This document shows, one piece after another, positions 45,937 through 58,799 of a stretch of DNA of 64,000 nucleotides. The stretch is from Cyrtodaria siliqua. Its lineage: Eukaryota > Mollusca > Bivalvia > Adapedonta > Hiatellidae. Made by a program: the position numbers and the translations under genes. Position 1 is the stretch's first letter, and each line of letters opens with the position of its first letter. The notes below the pieces were generated by a model, which saw only the letters and a program-made list of their open reading frames with translations, was not told the DNA's origin and ran no database searches. The DNA is taken from contig JAWPHD010008283.1 of NCBI GenBank assembly GCA_037043455.1, positions 1 to 64,000 on the forward strand. Reading direction: 5' to 3'.

Positions 45937-45954
45937 TGGTGTCAGAAGTGGGAT
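45937..45954 (+). other. Primer-binding site, tRNA-Leu-like
   Basis: TGGTGTCAGAAGTGGGAT, two bases after the LTR, is complementary to a tRNA 3' end of the leucine type (canonical TGGTGTCAGGAGTGGGAT, one mismatch). Same site at 53,146 and 60,353. Confidence 0.7.
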
Positions 45955-46601
45955 TTTGGGCGACTACGGAGGGAAAGAATCAATAAGTGATCTTTATTAT
46001 GATATACTAAATCTCTACTTATTATTTAAGAATTGTGTACCACCCTCTGATCCATCAAGGCGACTGTCGACGATCACGGCCACAGCTTGGAAGACAAGTC
46101 AAGACACGACAAGGGTAGGGTGAGTCCAAACTGTTGTTTTGTCCGTTCTTTCCTTGGCGCGAGGTCGCAGTGGTCTACACGAGTGGGTCTGAGGCACTTT
46201 TGCTCAATAATTTGGGTGTTTGTTTTTACCTCCCTTGCTATACATATAGTATCCAATTAGGTTGGCGAACAAGACGTTCTACTCATGTTGTGACACTCGA
46301 GTATACTTATATTGATGGGAGAAGTAAATATACATGTACATGTTATACACATTTCGATGATTGTTTAAGGTTTATGTCCAATATCAAATTAAGATATTTT
46401 ATGTAGTGTATATGTTTTGTAGAAGCTAGATACTATCTATACATAACCGTTAGGAGTTAGCGCTAGTACAAATGTGTATGTAACTTGTCCGATGATGATG
46501 CCCAGGTATTTACTGAGGACACAGTGACTTACCATTAGTAGTTAAGTGAGTAGAATTATTAGTGACGTGTGTATTGTAATTATTGTAGTTAGTAGTCCAC
46601 A

Positions 46602-49600
46602 ATGTCCATAGACATGACGTCCATAAAGGATCTTACGGAAATGGGTAAGGAGTTAGGGTATGCTGGAGAGGAGCTTAGAACCTTTGTTAAAGACGAACAG
46701 GCTAGGGAAAGGGAATTTAGACTTAAGGAAAGAGATGGAGAGAAAGATAGGTTAGAAGTAGAAAGTAGATTAGCTAAAGAGAAGCTTGAATTAGAAAGTA
46801 GATTAGCTAAAGAGAAGAGCTAGAATTAGAAAGTAGATTAGCTAACGAGAAGCTAGATGCTGATAAAGAGAAGCTAGATGCTGATAAAGAGAAGTTAGAA
46901 TTAGAAGGTAGATTAGCTACAGAGAGGTTAGAATTAGAAGGTAGATTAGCTAAAGAGAAGCGAGATGATGATAAAGAGAAGGTAGAATTAGAAAGTAGAA
47001 TAGTAAAGGAGAAGCAAGAGTTAGAACATGAGAGGTTCGAAACAGATGGTAGACTAGCTAAGGCTAAGATGATAATGGAAAGGGAGCAAAAAGAGTTTGA
47101 GCATAAGTTGGCTTTAGAGTTGGAAGCAGCTAAGACACATAGTAAGGAAAGTAAAACTGAAGGGAAAGATAGTTATTCTGGGAAGTTAAAAGGTTCGAAG
47201 TTACCATACTTTGATGCTGACAAAGATAACATGGACAGTTACTTGTTACGGTTCGAACGTTATGCTGAGTTACAGGAATGGACCAAAGATAAGTGGGCAG
47301 TTCATTTAAGTGCGTTATTGAGAGGCAAGGCCTTAGATGTATTTTCTAGATTACCTAGTTTAGATGCTCTTGACTATGACAAGTTAAAGGATGCTCTTTT
47401 AAAGAGATTTGAGTTAACTGAAGAAGGTTTTAGAAAGCGGTTTAGAGCTTGTCTGCCTGAGAAAGGCGAGTCATTTATTCAGTTTATTAGTAGGTCTAGA
47501 AATTACTTAGATAGGTGGTTAGAGTTAGGGAAGGTAGCACAGACTTATCAGGGCCTCATAGATTTCTTGTTGCGGGACCAGCTATTCAATGTTTGTAGTA
47601 GAGATCTGTTCTTATTTCTTAAAGAAAGAAAACTAACTAGTGTAAATGAAATGGCAACTCAAGCAGATCAGTTTGCCGAGGCTAGAGGTGGAGCTCATAA
47701 TGTAGTGTCGAAAGACAGAACTTTTAGAGATAGGCAAGGGGACGATCATAAACAGAAAGGCCAGAGTGGAAACTATAGAGGAGGAGGTAGTTCGATGGGT
47801 GCTAGAGGAGGTAGCAATAGTGGTAACATAGGTAGACCTTTTATTCGTTGTCGTCACTGTAATGGGAATCATGCTTCACATGAGTGTAGGAAAGCGGTGA
47901 AAGTGTCCGCTGTCGTAGACAACTTTAGTGACAATAGTAGAGTGGACAACAATGTAGGGAGTCAAAACCAAGGTTTTAACAACCCATGGAATTTCGGTAG
48001 AGGTAGAGGTGGTCAAAACCGTGGTAGAGGTAGAGGCAGAGGTAGTAATAGTCCGGTTATTAAAACCGAGAGTAGTAGCTGTTGTGTTAAAGCGGATGGT
48101 GTAATGGCGAAGATCGGAACATGTCTCTTTCCGTATGCAAATCTTCCAACGGCAGATGGTAGAGTGAATGGCACGGACGTAATTGTAATGAGGGATACAG
48201 GTTGTACAGGTGTGGTAGTTAGGCGTAGTTTAGTTACGGATGACCAGTTGGTAGGTAAACAGTCACCGTGTATGTTGTTAAATAAATCGGTAGAGCACGT
48301 GCCAATAGCGAGAATAGATGTAGATACACCTTTCTTTAAAGGGACTACAGAGGCACTATGTATGGACGACCCGATGTATGATTTAACGATAGGGAACATA
48401 GATGGTTCAGCACTTCCGGTAATGTCCGATTTTAGAAGTAGCATAAGTAATGCCGTAGAGACTAGAGCGCAGGTTCAGAAGCAAGCTCAGGCTTATAGAA
48501 AATTAAAGGTTCCTGCAGCCGTAGGTGACATATCTAAAGCGGAGTTTATAGAAGCACAAACTCAAGACGAGTCATTAGGTCCTTGTAAGGTGAAGGCCAA
48601 GGATGGTGTAGTAAAGAAGTGTAAAGGGTCCGGTAGTTGTAAGTTTGTACATAAGAATAGGTTATTGTACAGAGAATTTGAAGATAGTGGTAGTAGACAG
48701 TTTCATCAATTAGTGGTACCTACCCAGTATAGAACGACAGTGCTTAAGGTAGCTCATGAGTCGATTATGGGAGGTCATTTAGGTGTAAAGAAAACGTCAG
48801 ATAGAGTATTGGCAGAATTTTATTGGCCAGGCGTTAGTGGAGATGTAACTAGGTATTGTAGGTCCTGCGATGTATGCCAAAGGACAGTACCAAAAGGTCG
48901 AGTGACCAAAGTACATTTAGGTCAGATGCCACTGATAGATACACCATTTAAGCGGGTAGCCGTAGACATAGTTGGACCAATTTTTCCAGTGTCAGATAGG
49001 AAAAATAGGTACATTTTAACCATGGTAGACTATGCAACTAGGTATCCGGAGGCAGTCGCATTGCCCTCAATTGAAACTGAGAGAGTAGCTGAGGCATTAG
49101 TTGATATGTTCAGTAGGCTAGGTGTACCAGAGGAAATGCTGACTGATTGTGGGTCACAGTTTACGTCAGAACTTATGGCTGAAGTAAGCAGGTTATTGTC
49201 TTTGCGTCAAATCATGACAACACCATATCACCCTATGTGTAACGGGTTAGTCGAACGATTTAATGGGACGTTAAAGCAAATGTTACGGCGTATGTGTACC
49301 GAGAGACCCAAAGATTGGGACAAGTATCTCAATGCTTTATTGTTTGCATTGAGAGAGGTACCACAAGAGAGTTTAGGATTCTCTCCGTTTGAGTTATTGT
49401 ACGGTAGGTCAGTTAGAGGTCCCATGAGGATTCTTAGAGAGATGTGGGCAGGTGAAGTAGATAGTAATGAGGTTAAGACTACATATCAGTATGTTTTAGA
49501 TCTGAAGGAGAAACTAGAGGAGACTTGTAAGATAGCTCAAAGTCAGTTAGTTAAGGCAAGTACCAAGTATAAACGGTACTATGACCAAAAAGCTAGAGCT

Positions 49601-51310
49601 AGGAAGTTTAAGATAGATGACCAGGTGTTACTGTTACTCCCGACCGACAATAACAAGTTGTTATTACAATGGAAAGGTCCGTTTTACGTTAGAGGGATAG
49701 TGAACACTATGGATTACCGTATCGAGATAAACGGAAAGTTAAAGACCTTTCATGCGAATATGCTGAAAGAGTATATAAGTAGAACCGATAATGTGCAACA
49801 AGGGGTGTTAACCGTAGTTAATGTTGCAGTTATTGAGGATAGTGAGGAAGACAGTAGTGAGGACACTAGTCCCATGTATTTTCCCACTAGTGTAGGTAGG
49901 GAGAGAGCAGCCGATGTAGACATATCGGGCATGCTTAGTGTAGAGCAGCAACGAGAGATGGGTAGTTTACTCTCGGAGTTCAGTGATGTCTTGTCCGAAA
50001 ACCCGGGGCAGACAGATGGAGTGCAACATGATATTGTACTCACATCAGGGGAACCAATAAGAATTAAGGGGTATCCCATTCCATTTCACTCCCGATCAAT
50101 TGTTGATGAGGAGGTGAAAGACATGTTGAAATTGGGTGTCATCGAACCTTCAAACGCCCCATTTTCATCCCCAGTCGTACTTATTAAGAAGAAAGATGGG
50201 TCAATTCGATTCTGTATCGATTTTAGGCAGCTCAATAAACGTACCATCTTTGATGCAGAGCCAATGCCTAATATTGAGGAGGTATTCTCTAAACTTGCGG
50301 GATATTCGTATTTCTCCTAGTTAGACCTCAGTAAAGGTTATTGGCAAGTCCCACTTTCAGACCGAGCTAAAGAGATGACCTCCTTCGAAACTTCGCAAGG
50401 ACTTTTTAAGTTCAAGGTCATGCCCTTTGGTCTCGTAAACGCCCCAGCAACATTCTGTAGGTTAATGAGGAAAGTCCTGAAGGATTTGTCCAACACAGAC
50501 AGTTTTGTAGATGACATCCTGGTGTTTACAACAACATTTGAAGACCATATTAAGGCTCTACGTAATCTGTTGGAACGGCTACGCCGGTTTAAACTGACTG
50601 CAAAACCTAGCAAGTGTCACATAGGTTACGCAGATATAGAGTGTCTGGGTCATGTTGTCGGGAGGGACCAGAAATTGAAACCCAACCCCGACAAGGTTAA
50701 GGCAATTCAGGAAGCACCAAGACCCGAGACAAAGAAACAAGTTAGGTCATTTTTAGGGTTGGCGGGTTTTTACAGGAAGTTTATTCCAAACTTTTCGGCT
50801 ATAGCTGCACCTTTGTCAGACTTGACAAAGAAAGGTCAACCCAATAGGATAACTTGGGGGGAAAGCCAGGAGCGAGCGTTTGTCTCTTTAAAAGGGAGTC
50901 TGGTCAAAACCCCAATACTAAAATTACCTGAACTTGACCAGGAGTTTATCCTCAGAACGGATGCCTCCGATATCGGGGTGGGTGCAGTCCTACTGCAAGA
51001 GCAAGATGGGTGTAGTCTCCCCGTGGCTTACGCAAGTCGGAAACTATTACCCCGGGAATGTAACTACTCTGTTATCGAAAGGGAGTGTCTTGCAGTAGTG
51101 TGGGGTGTCAGTAAATTCCACCGATATGTTTTTGGTAAGGAATTTGTCTTGGAGACTGACCACCAACCGTTAGCTTATATGAATAAAGCAAAGGTAGCTA
51201 ACAGTAGGTTAATGAGGTGGGCACTGACTCTGCAGCCTTACCGGATGAAAATTAAAGCGATCCGAGGAAAGGACAATATTGGGGCAGACTATTTAAGTCG
51301 CCGCACATAA
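46602..51310 (+). pseudogene. Gag-Pol of Gypsy copy 1 (2-base insertion, one TAG)
   Basis: A single Gag-Pol frame. The start MSIDMTSIKDL is identical in both copies. The N-terminal Gag is a charged coiled coil of repeated LE(S/G)RLAKEK units. A 2-base insertion near 46,816 (AAGAGCTAG versus AAGATAG in copy 2) shifts the frame there, and the frame reopens from before 47,069. Then come Gag (AVHLSALLRGKALDVFSRL), an RGG-rich segment with a CCHC knuckle (CRHCNGNHASHEC), a protease-like RDTGCTG, the integrase HHCC finger (AHESIMGGHLG, CRSCDVCQR), the DDE core and a GPF-type C-terminus (LQWKGPFYVRG). The RT begins after that (CIDFRQLNKRTI). A TAG at 50,318-320 replaces AAG of the copy 2 sequence just before LDLSKGYWQVPL. 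RT (FVDDILVFT) and RNase H (RTDASD, ETDHQPL) follow in the same frame to 51,310. Integrase upstream of RT is the reverse of the normal Ty3/Gypsy order. Confidence 0.9.
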
Positions 51311-51581
51311 TGACCGGTTTAATACAATAGTGTATTGCAGTGTATTGTACAATAGTAGTATATGTTACGACAGGGTAGTGTACAATTGTAGAATAGTGTT
51401 GAAATTGTAATTACATATTATAGTTAGGTTATAACTGCAGTGGTAATAGTTAACATACTCAAGCGATTGAGCGATCAGCTTGTACGTTTTGTCGCTCGTT
51501 TGCTCAGAAGAATTAATAGTTTCTTAACGTGTAAATATTAATTATCATTTTGTTGAATTTTAAAAGTGTAGCACTTTCTTT
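51311..51581. other. 3' untranslated internal region of Gypsy copy 1
   Basis: Non-coding sequence between the Gag-Pol stop and the polypurine tract, with TAGTGTATTG repeats and the inverted AAGCGATTGAGCGATCAGCTT. The same region lies at 58,518-58,788. Confidence 0.7.
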
Positions 51582-51592
51582 AAGTGGGGAGA
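51582..51592 (+). other. Polypurine tract of Gypsy copy 1
   Basis: AAGTGGGGAGA immediately precedes the TGTTGTCACA start of LTR 2. It is the plus-strand priming site. The same tract is at 58,789-58,799. Confidence 0.8.
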
Positions 51593-53143
51593 TGTTGTCA
51601 CAAAATGTCACGGGTAGAGCGTACTGGTCGTATATAGCTCTTGTATCGGTTACACCCAAAAATCTATTGTTCGAGTTGAAACAATTTCACAATATTCATG
51701 ATCTATTCATGTAACACGTAAAAGCGTGCACATTTTAAGTGGCCGCCAGAGAGGCCGTGTCATAAGTTTAGTTTTGTGCTAATGCATGTAAACGGATAGG
51801 TATATTTTCCTTAAACGGCAAAATTGTATAAGGGGCCTCTCGTGTATATTCAATACTGTAGATTTAGCCACGTTTGTCACGGACTGAACGGGGGAAATAA
51901 TGATTTGGGCGTAATGTTTGCTATAAAACCCATTGTCTTCTAGCTTTCGCCGGGATCATCGATAGTACTTTGTTGGAACAGAGATTGGACGGCAAATTTC
52001 ATAGGCAACATGTGGTTAGTAATTTTATTAAACTTTTATCGTATATTTGTATTCAGTGGGCGGCGCCATCTTGTTTGGCGGTTACGACATCCGGTTAGCA
52101 TTGATGTTTCTCAAACATAACTTTAGACTAGCATATGATTTTGAAGTTACTATATTAGATGTAATTATTGTAATTGATCATTAATTGTAAAACAATATTA
52201 ATTTGATAACAGTGGATAATAGGTGCATTAGTTAACGTTGGCGTATAACTCGGTGATTGTAATACACGATTGTTAACATTAGTTAACAATGAGATGAGTG
52301 ACAAGAATAAATGCGTGCATGCATAACTCAGTGAGTGTAATATATGAGTAATTTGATCATGTTTATATTACATGTATTAGGGGCATTGATTAACAGCGAC
52401 GTACATAGCGTATACATGGCGTTGTAGAATATGTATACATTGCTACTCATCATTAGTACAGCTTACATATATTGATTGAATAATGATTTGTTTGGGTAAT
52501 GGTAATTATGCAAGATTGTTATGTTTGTCAACCGACATCTAAAACGTATGTATAATTACAGCCTAAGCCATCCAGGATATAAGCCATCCAGGGTTGGAGT
52601 AAGCCATCTAGGTTTGGATATCCAGGAGTGGAGCTAAGCTTCCACGACTAACGTTACAAGCGGTGGAGACGGTCCCCGTACCTGCGCAGCCAGGTTTTAC
52701 TAACGACAACCCCCGGGACACAAGGTGGGCCCGTTACCAGTCCTCACTGGAGGAATATCATTCACAATCTCAGTGGAGATTAACTATCATTGCATCGCGT
52801 CATCAACCCTTACAGAAGGCATTTGATGACAATCATCCATTGAATTCGCGCATCATCATCTTCATGAGCTCTCGCGCATCACAGTTATCGCGCTAGATCA
52901 ACATTGTTATAGCTTTAACAACACTTTAGTGTCTTAGACATTCAGTATTTATAACAATACTAAGAACGTCTTAAACGTTCAGGAGAAAATTCTTTTCATA
53001 GTTCATTTGTGTATTCGCTTGTTTTTTTAGATAATTGTATATATATTAAACATATTTTAAAAGTTGCATTAAACTATGTAAATGCATTCACCGTCATTGA
53101 TTCTTTCCTGAGTTAGCCCAACCACTAAGGTCATCCTGTGACA
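51593..53143 (+). repeat. LTR 2
   Basis: 1,551 bases, TGTTGTCACA...TCCTGTGACA, shared between the two internal regions. It serves as 3' LTR of copy 1 and 5' LTR of copy 2. Private change: GAGAAAATTC near 52,983 (GAGAACATTC in LTR 1 and 3). Confidence 0.93.
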
Positions 53144-53145
53144 AC

Positions 53146-53163
53146 TGGTGTCAGAAGTGGGAT
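53146..53163 (+). other. Primer-binding site of Gypsy copy 2
   Basis: TGGTGTCAGAAGTGGGAT as in copy 1. Confidence 0.7.
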
Positions 53164-53810
53164 TTTGGGCGACTACGGAGGGAAAGAATCAATAAGTGAT
53201 CTTTATTATGATATACTAAATCTCTACTTATTATTTTAGAATTGTGAACCACCCTCTGATCCATCAAGGCGACTGTCGACGATCACGGCCACAGCTTGGA
53301 AGACAAGTCAAGAGACGACAAGGGTAGGGTGAGTCCAAACTGTTGTTTTGTCCGTTCTTTCCTTGGCGCGAGGTCGCAGTGGTCTACACGAGTGGGTCTG
53401 AGGCACTTTTGCTCAATAATTTGGGTGTTTGTTTTTACCTCCCTTGATATACATATAGTATCCAATTAGGTTGGCGAACAAGACGTTCTACTCATGTTGT
53501 GACACTCGAGTATACTTATATTGATGGGAGAAGTAAATATACATGTACATGTTATACACATTTCGATGATTGTTTAAGGTTTATGTCAAATATCAAATTA
53601 AGATATTTTATGTAGTGTATATGTTTTGTAGAAGCTAGATACTATCTATACATAACCGTTAGGAGTTAGCGCTAGTACAAATGTGTATGTAACTTGTCCG
53701 ATGATGATGCCCAGGTATTTACTGAGGACACAGTGACTTACCATTAGTAGTTAAGTGAGTAGAATTATTAGTGACGTGTGTATTGTAATTATTGTAGTTA
53801 GTAGTCCACA

Positions 53811-56800
53811 ATGTCCATAGACATGACGTCCATAAAGGATCTTACGGAAATGGGTAAGGAGTTAGGGTATGCTGGAGAGGAGCTTAGAACCTTTGTTAAA
53901 GACGAACAGGCTAGGGAAAGGGAATTTAGACTTAAGGAAAGAGATGGAGAGAAAGATAGGTTAGAAGTAGAAAGTAGATTAGCTAAAGAGAAGCTTGAAT
54001 TAGAAAGTAGATTAGCTAAAGAGAAGATAGAATTAGAAAGTAGATTAGCTAACGAGAAGCTAGATGCTGATAACGAGAAGCTAGATGCTGATAAAGAGAA
54101 GTTAGAATTAGAAGGTAGATTAGCTACAGAGAGGTTAGAATTAGAAGGTAGATTAGCTAAAGAGAAGCGAGATGATGATAAAGAGAAGGTAGAATTAGAA
54201 AGTAGAATAGTAAAGGAGAAGCAAGAGTTAGAACATGAGAGGTTCGAAACAGATGGTAGACTAGCTAAGGCTAAGATGATAATGGAAAGGGAGCAAAAAG
54301 AGTTTGAGCATAAGTTGGCTTTAGAGTTGGAAGCAGCTAAGACACATAGTAAGGAAAGTAAAACTGAAGGGAAAGATAGTTATTCTGGGAAGTTAAAAGG
54401 TTCGAAGTTACCATACTTTGATGCTGACAAAGATAACATGGACAGTTACTTGTTACGGTTCGAACGTTATGCTGAGTTACAGGAATGGACCAAAGATAAG
54501 TGGGCAGTTCATTTAAGTGCGTTATTGAGAGGCAAGGCCTTAGATGTATTTTCTAGATTACCTAGTTTAGATGCTCTTGACTATGACAAGTTAAAGGATG
54601 CTCTTTTAAAGAGATTTGAGTTAACTGAAGAAGGTTTTAGAAAGCGGTTTAGAGCTTGTCTGCCTGAGAAAGGCGAGTCATTTATTCAGTTTATTAGTAG
54701 GTCTAGAAATTACTTAGATAGGTGGTTAGAGTTAGGGAAGGTAGCACAGACTTATCAGGGCCTCATAGATTTCTTGTTGCGGGACCAGCTATTCAATGTT
54801 TGTACTAGAGATCTGTTCTTATTTCTTAAAGAAAGAAAACTAACTAGTGTAAATGAAATGGCAACTCAAGCAGATCAGATTGCCGAGGCTAGAGGTGGAG
54901 CTCATAATGTAGTGTCGAAAGACAGAACTTTTAGAGATAGGCAAGGGGACGATCATAAACAGAAAGGCCAGAGTGGAAACTATAGAGGATGAGGTAGTTC
55001 GATGGGTGCTAGAGGAGGTAGCAATAGTGGTAACATAGGTAGACCTTTTATTCGTTGTCGTCACTGTAATGGGAATCATGCTTCACATGAGTGTAGGAAA
55101 GCGGTGAAAGTGTCCGCTGTCGTAGACAACTTTAGTGACAATAGTAGAGTGGACAACAATGTAGGGAGTCAGAACCAAGGTTTTAACAACCCATGGAATT
55201 TCGGTAGAGGTAGAGGTGGTCAAAACCGTGGTAGAGGTAGAGGCAGAGGTAGTAATAGTCCGGTTATTAAAACCGAGAGTAGTAGCTGTTGTGTTAAAGC
55301 GGATGGTGTAATGGCGAAGATCGGAACATGTCTCTTTCCGTATGCAAATCTTCCAACGGCAGATGGTAGAGTGAATGGCACGGACGTAATTGTAATGAGG
55401 GATACAGGTTGTACAGGTGTGGTAGTTAGGCGTAGTTTAGTTACGGATGACCAGTTGGTAGGTAAACAGTCACCGTGTATGTTGTTAAATAAATCGGTAG
55501 AGCACGTGCCAATAGCGAGAATAGATGTAGATACACCTTTCTTTAAAGGGACTACAGAGGCACTATGTATGGACGACCCGATGTATGATTTAACGATAGG
55601 GAACATAGATGGTTCAGCACTTCCGGTAATGTCCGATTTTAGAAGTAGCATAAGTAATGCCGTAGAGACTAGAGCGCAGGTTCAGAAGCAAGCTCAGGCT
55701 TATAGAAAATTAAAGGTTCCTGCAGCCGTAGGTGACATATCTAAAGCGGAGTTTATAGAAGCACAAACTCAAGACGAGTCATTAGGTCCTTGTAAGGTGA
55801 AGGCCAAGGATGGTGTAGTAAAGAAGTGTAAAGGGTCCGGTAGTTGTAAGTTTGTACATAAGAATAGGTTATTGTACAGAGAATTTGAAGATAGTGGTAG
55901 TAGACAGTTTCACCAATTAGTGGTACCTACCCAGTATAGAACGACAGTGCTTAAGGTAGCTTATGAGTCGATTATGGGAGGTCATTTAGGTGTAAAGAAA
56001 ACGTCAGATAGAGTATTGGCAGAATTTTATTGGCCAGGCGTTAGTGGAGATGTAACTAGGTATTGTAGGTCCTGCGATGTATGCCAAAGGACAGTACCAA
56101 AAGGTCGAGTGACCAAAGTACATTTAGGTCAGATGCCACTGATAGATACACCATTTAAGCGGGTAGCCGTAGACATAGTTGGACCAATTTTTCCAGTGTC
56201 AGATAGGAAAAATAGGTACATTTTAACCATGGTAGACTATGCAACTAGGTATCCGGAGGCAGTCGCATTGCCCTCAATTGAAACTGAGAGAGTAGCTGAG
56301 GCATTAGTTGATATGTTCAGTAGGCTAGGTGTACCAGAGGAAATGCTGACTGATTGTGGGTCACAGTTTACGTCAGAACTTATGGCTGAAGTAAGCAGGT
56401 TATTGTCTTTGCGTCAAATCATGACAACACCATATCACCCTATGTGTAACGGGTTAGTCGAACGATTTAATGGGACGTTAAAGCAAATGTTACGGCGTAT
56501 GTGTACCGAGAGACCCAAAGATTGGGACAAGTATCTCAATGCTTTATTGTTTGCATTTAGAGAGGTACCACAAGAGAGTTTAGGATTCTCTCCGTTTGAG
56601 TTATTGTACGGTAGGTCAGTTAGAGGTCCCATGAGGATTCTTAGAGAGATGTGGGCAGGTGAAGTAGATAGTGATGAGGTTAAGACTACATATCAGTATG
56701 TTTTAGATCTGAAGGAGAAACTAGAGGAGACTTGTAAGATAGCTCAAAGTCAGTTAGTTAAGGCAAGTACCAAGTATAAACGGTACTATGGCCAAAAAGC

Positions 56801-58517
56801 TAGAGCTAGGAAGTTTAAGATAGATGACCAGGTGTTACTGTTACTCCCGACCGACAATAACAAGTTGTTATTACAATGGAAAGGTCCGTTTTACGTTAGA
56901 GGGATAGTGAACACTATGGATTACCGTATCGAGATAAACGGAAAGTTAAAGACCTTTCATGCGAATATGCTGAAAGAGTATATAAGTAGAACCGATAATG
57001 TGCAACAAGGGGTGTTAACCGTAGTTAATGTTGCAGTTATTGAGGATAGTGAGGAAGACAGTAGTGAGGACACTAGTCCCATGTATTTTCCCACTAGTGT
57101 AGGTAGGGAGAGAGCAGCCGATGTAGACATATCGGGCATGCTTAATGTAGAGCAGCAACGAGAGATGGGTAGTTTACTCTCGGAGTTCAGTGATGTCTTG
57201 TCCGAAAACCCGGGGCAGACAGATGGAGTGCAACATGATATTGTACTCACATCAGGGGAACCAATAAGAATTAAGGGGTATCCCATTCCATTTCACTCCC
57301 GATCAATTGTTGATGAGGAGGTGAAAGACATGTTGAAATTGGGTGTCATCGAACCTTCAAACGCCCCATTTTCATCCCCAGTCGTACTTATTAAGAAGAA
57401 AGATGGGTCAATTTGATTCTGTATCGATTTTAGGCAGCTCAATAAACGTACCATCTTTGATGCAGAGCCAATGCCTAATATTGAGGAGGTATTCTCTAAA
57501 CTTGCGGGATATTCGTATTTCTCCAAGTTAGACCTCAGTAAAGGTTATTGGCAAGTCCCACTTTCAGACCGAGCTAAAGAGATGACCTCCTTCGAAACTT
57601 CGCAAGGACTTTTTAAGTTCAAGGTCATGCCCTTTGGTCTCGTAAACGCCCCAGCAACATTCTGTAGGTTAATGAGGAAAGTCCTGAAGGATTTGTCCAA
57701 CACAGACAGTTTTGTAGATGACATCCTGGTGTTTACAACAACATTTGAAGACCATATTAAGGCTCTACGTAATCTGTTGGAACGGCTACGCCGGTTTAAA
57801 CTGACTGCAAAACCTAGCAAGTGTCACATAGGTTACGCAGATATAGAGTGTCTGGGTCATGTTGTCGGGAGGGACCAGAAATTGAAACCCAACCCCGACA
57901 AGGTTAAGGCAATTCAGGAAGCACCAAGACCCGAGACAAAGAAACAAGTTAGGTCATTTTTAGGATTGGCGGGTTTTTACAGGAAGTTTATTCCAAACTT
58001 TTCGGCTATAGCTGCACCTTTGTCAGACTTGACAAAGAAAGGTCAACCCAATAGGATAACTTGGGGGGAAAGCCAGGAGCGAGCGTTTGTCTCTTTAAAA
58101 GGGAGTCTGGTCAAAACCTCAATACTAAAATTACCTGAACTTGACCAGGAGTTTATCCTCAGAACGGATGCCTCCGATATCGGGGTGGGTGCAGTCCTAC
58201 TGCAAGAGCAAGATGGGTGTAGTCTCCCCGTGGCTTACGCAAGTCGGAAACTATTACCCCGGGAATGTAACTACTCTGTTATCGAAAGGGAGTGTCTTGC
58301 AGTAGTGTGGGGTGTCAGTAAATTCCACCGATATGTTTTTGGTAAGGAATTTGTCTTGGAGACTGACCACCAACCGTTAGCTTATATGAATAAAGCAAAG
58401 GTAGCTAACAGTAGGTTAATGAGGTGGGCACTGACTCTGCAGCCTTACCGGATGAAAATTAAAGCGATCCGAGGAAAGGACAATATTGGGGCAGACTATT
58501 TAAGTCGCCGCACATAA
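53811..58517 (+). pseudogene. Gag-Pol of Gypsy copy 2 (two in-frame TGA)
   Basis: One continuous frame of 1,569 codons except for TGA at 54,990-992 (GGA in copy 1) and 57,414-416 (CGA in copy 1). Gag coiled coil is at residues about 15-190; CCHC knuckle at residues 416-428; protease DTG at about 534-536. Integrase catalytic residues are D788, D848 and E884, spacing D-59-D-35-E. RT FVDD has its Asp pair at 1303-1304; RNase H follows to the end. The first His of the integrase zinc finger is Tyr (VAYESIMGGH; copy 1 has His), which should weaken zinc binding. There is no chromodomain and no envelope-like gene. Order Gag-PR-INT-RT-RH matches Gmr1-type Ty3/Gypsy elements. Neither copy alone could make a full polyprotein. 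Confidence 0.9.
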
Positions 58518-58788
58518 TGACCGGTTTAATACAATAGTGTATTGCAGTGTATTGTACAATAGCAGTATATGTTACGACAGGGTAGTGTACAATTGTAGAA
58601 TAGTGTTGAAATTGTAATTACATATTATAGTTAGGTTATAACTGCAGTGGTAATAGTTAACATACTCAAGCGATTGAGCGATCAGCTTGTACGTTTTGTC
58701 GCTCGTTTGCTCAGAAGAATTAATAGTTTCTTAACGTGTAAATATTAATTATCATTTTGTTGAATTTTAAAAGTGTAGCACTTTCTTT

Positions 58789-58799
58789 AAGTGGGGAGA
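58789..58799 (+). other. Polypurine tract of Gypsy copy 2
   Basis: AAGTGGGGAGA before LTR 3. Confidence 0.8.

Noticed and set aside
46134..46406. 90-aa frame in the Gypsy leader
   Set aside because: Has no homology and overlaps an opposite-strand frame of similar length; treated as untranslated leader.
54990..57416. The two TGA codons in Gypsy copy 2 as selenocysteine codons
   Set aside because: Copy 1 has GGA and CGA at these sites, so they are private nonsense changes at non-cysteine positions.
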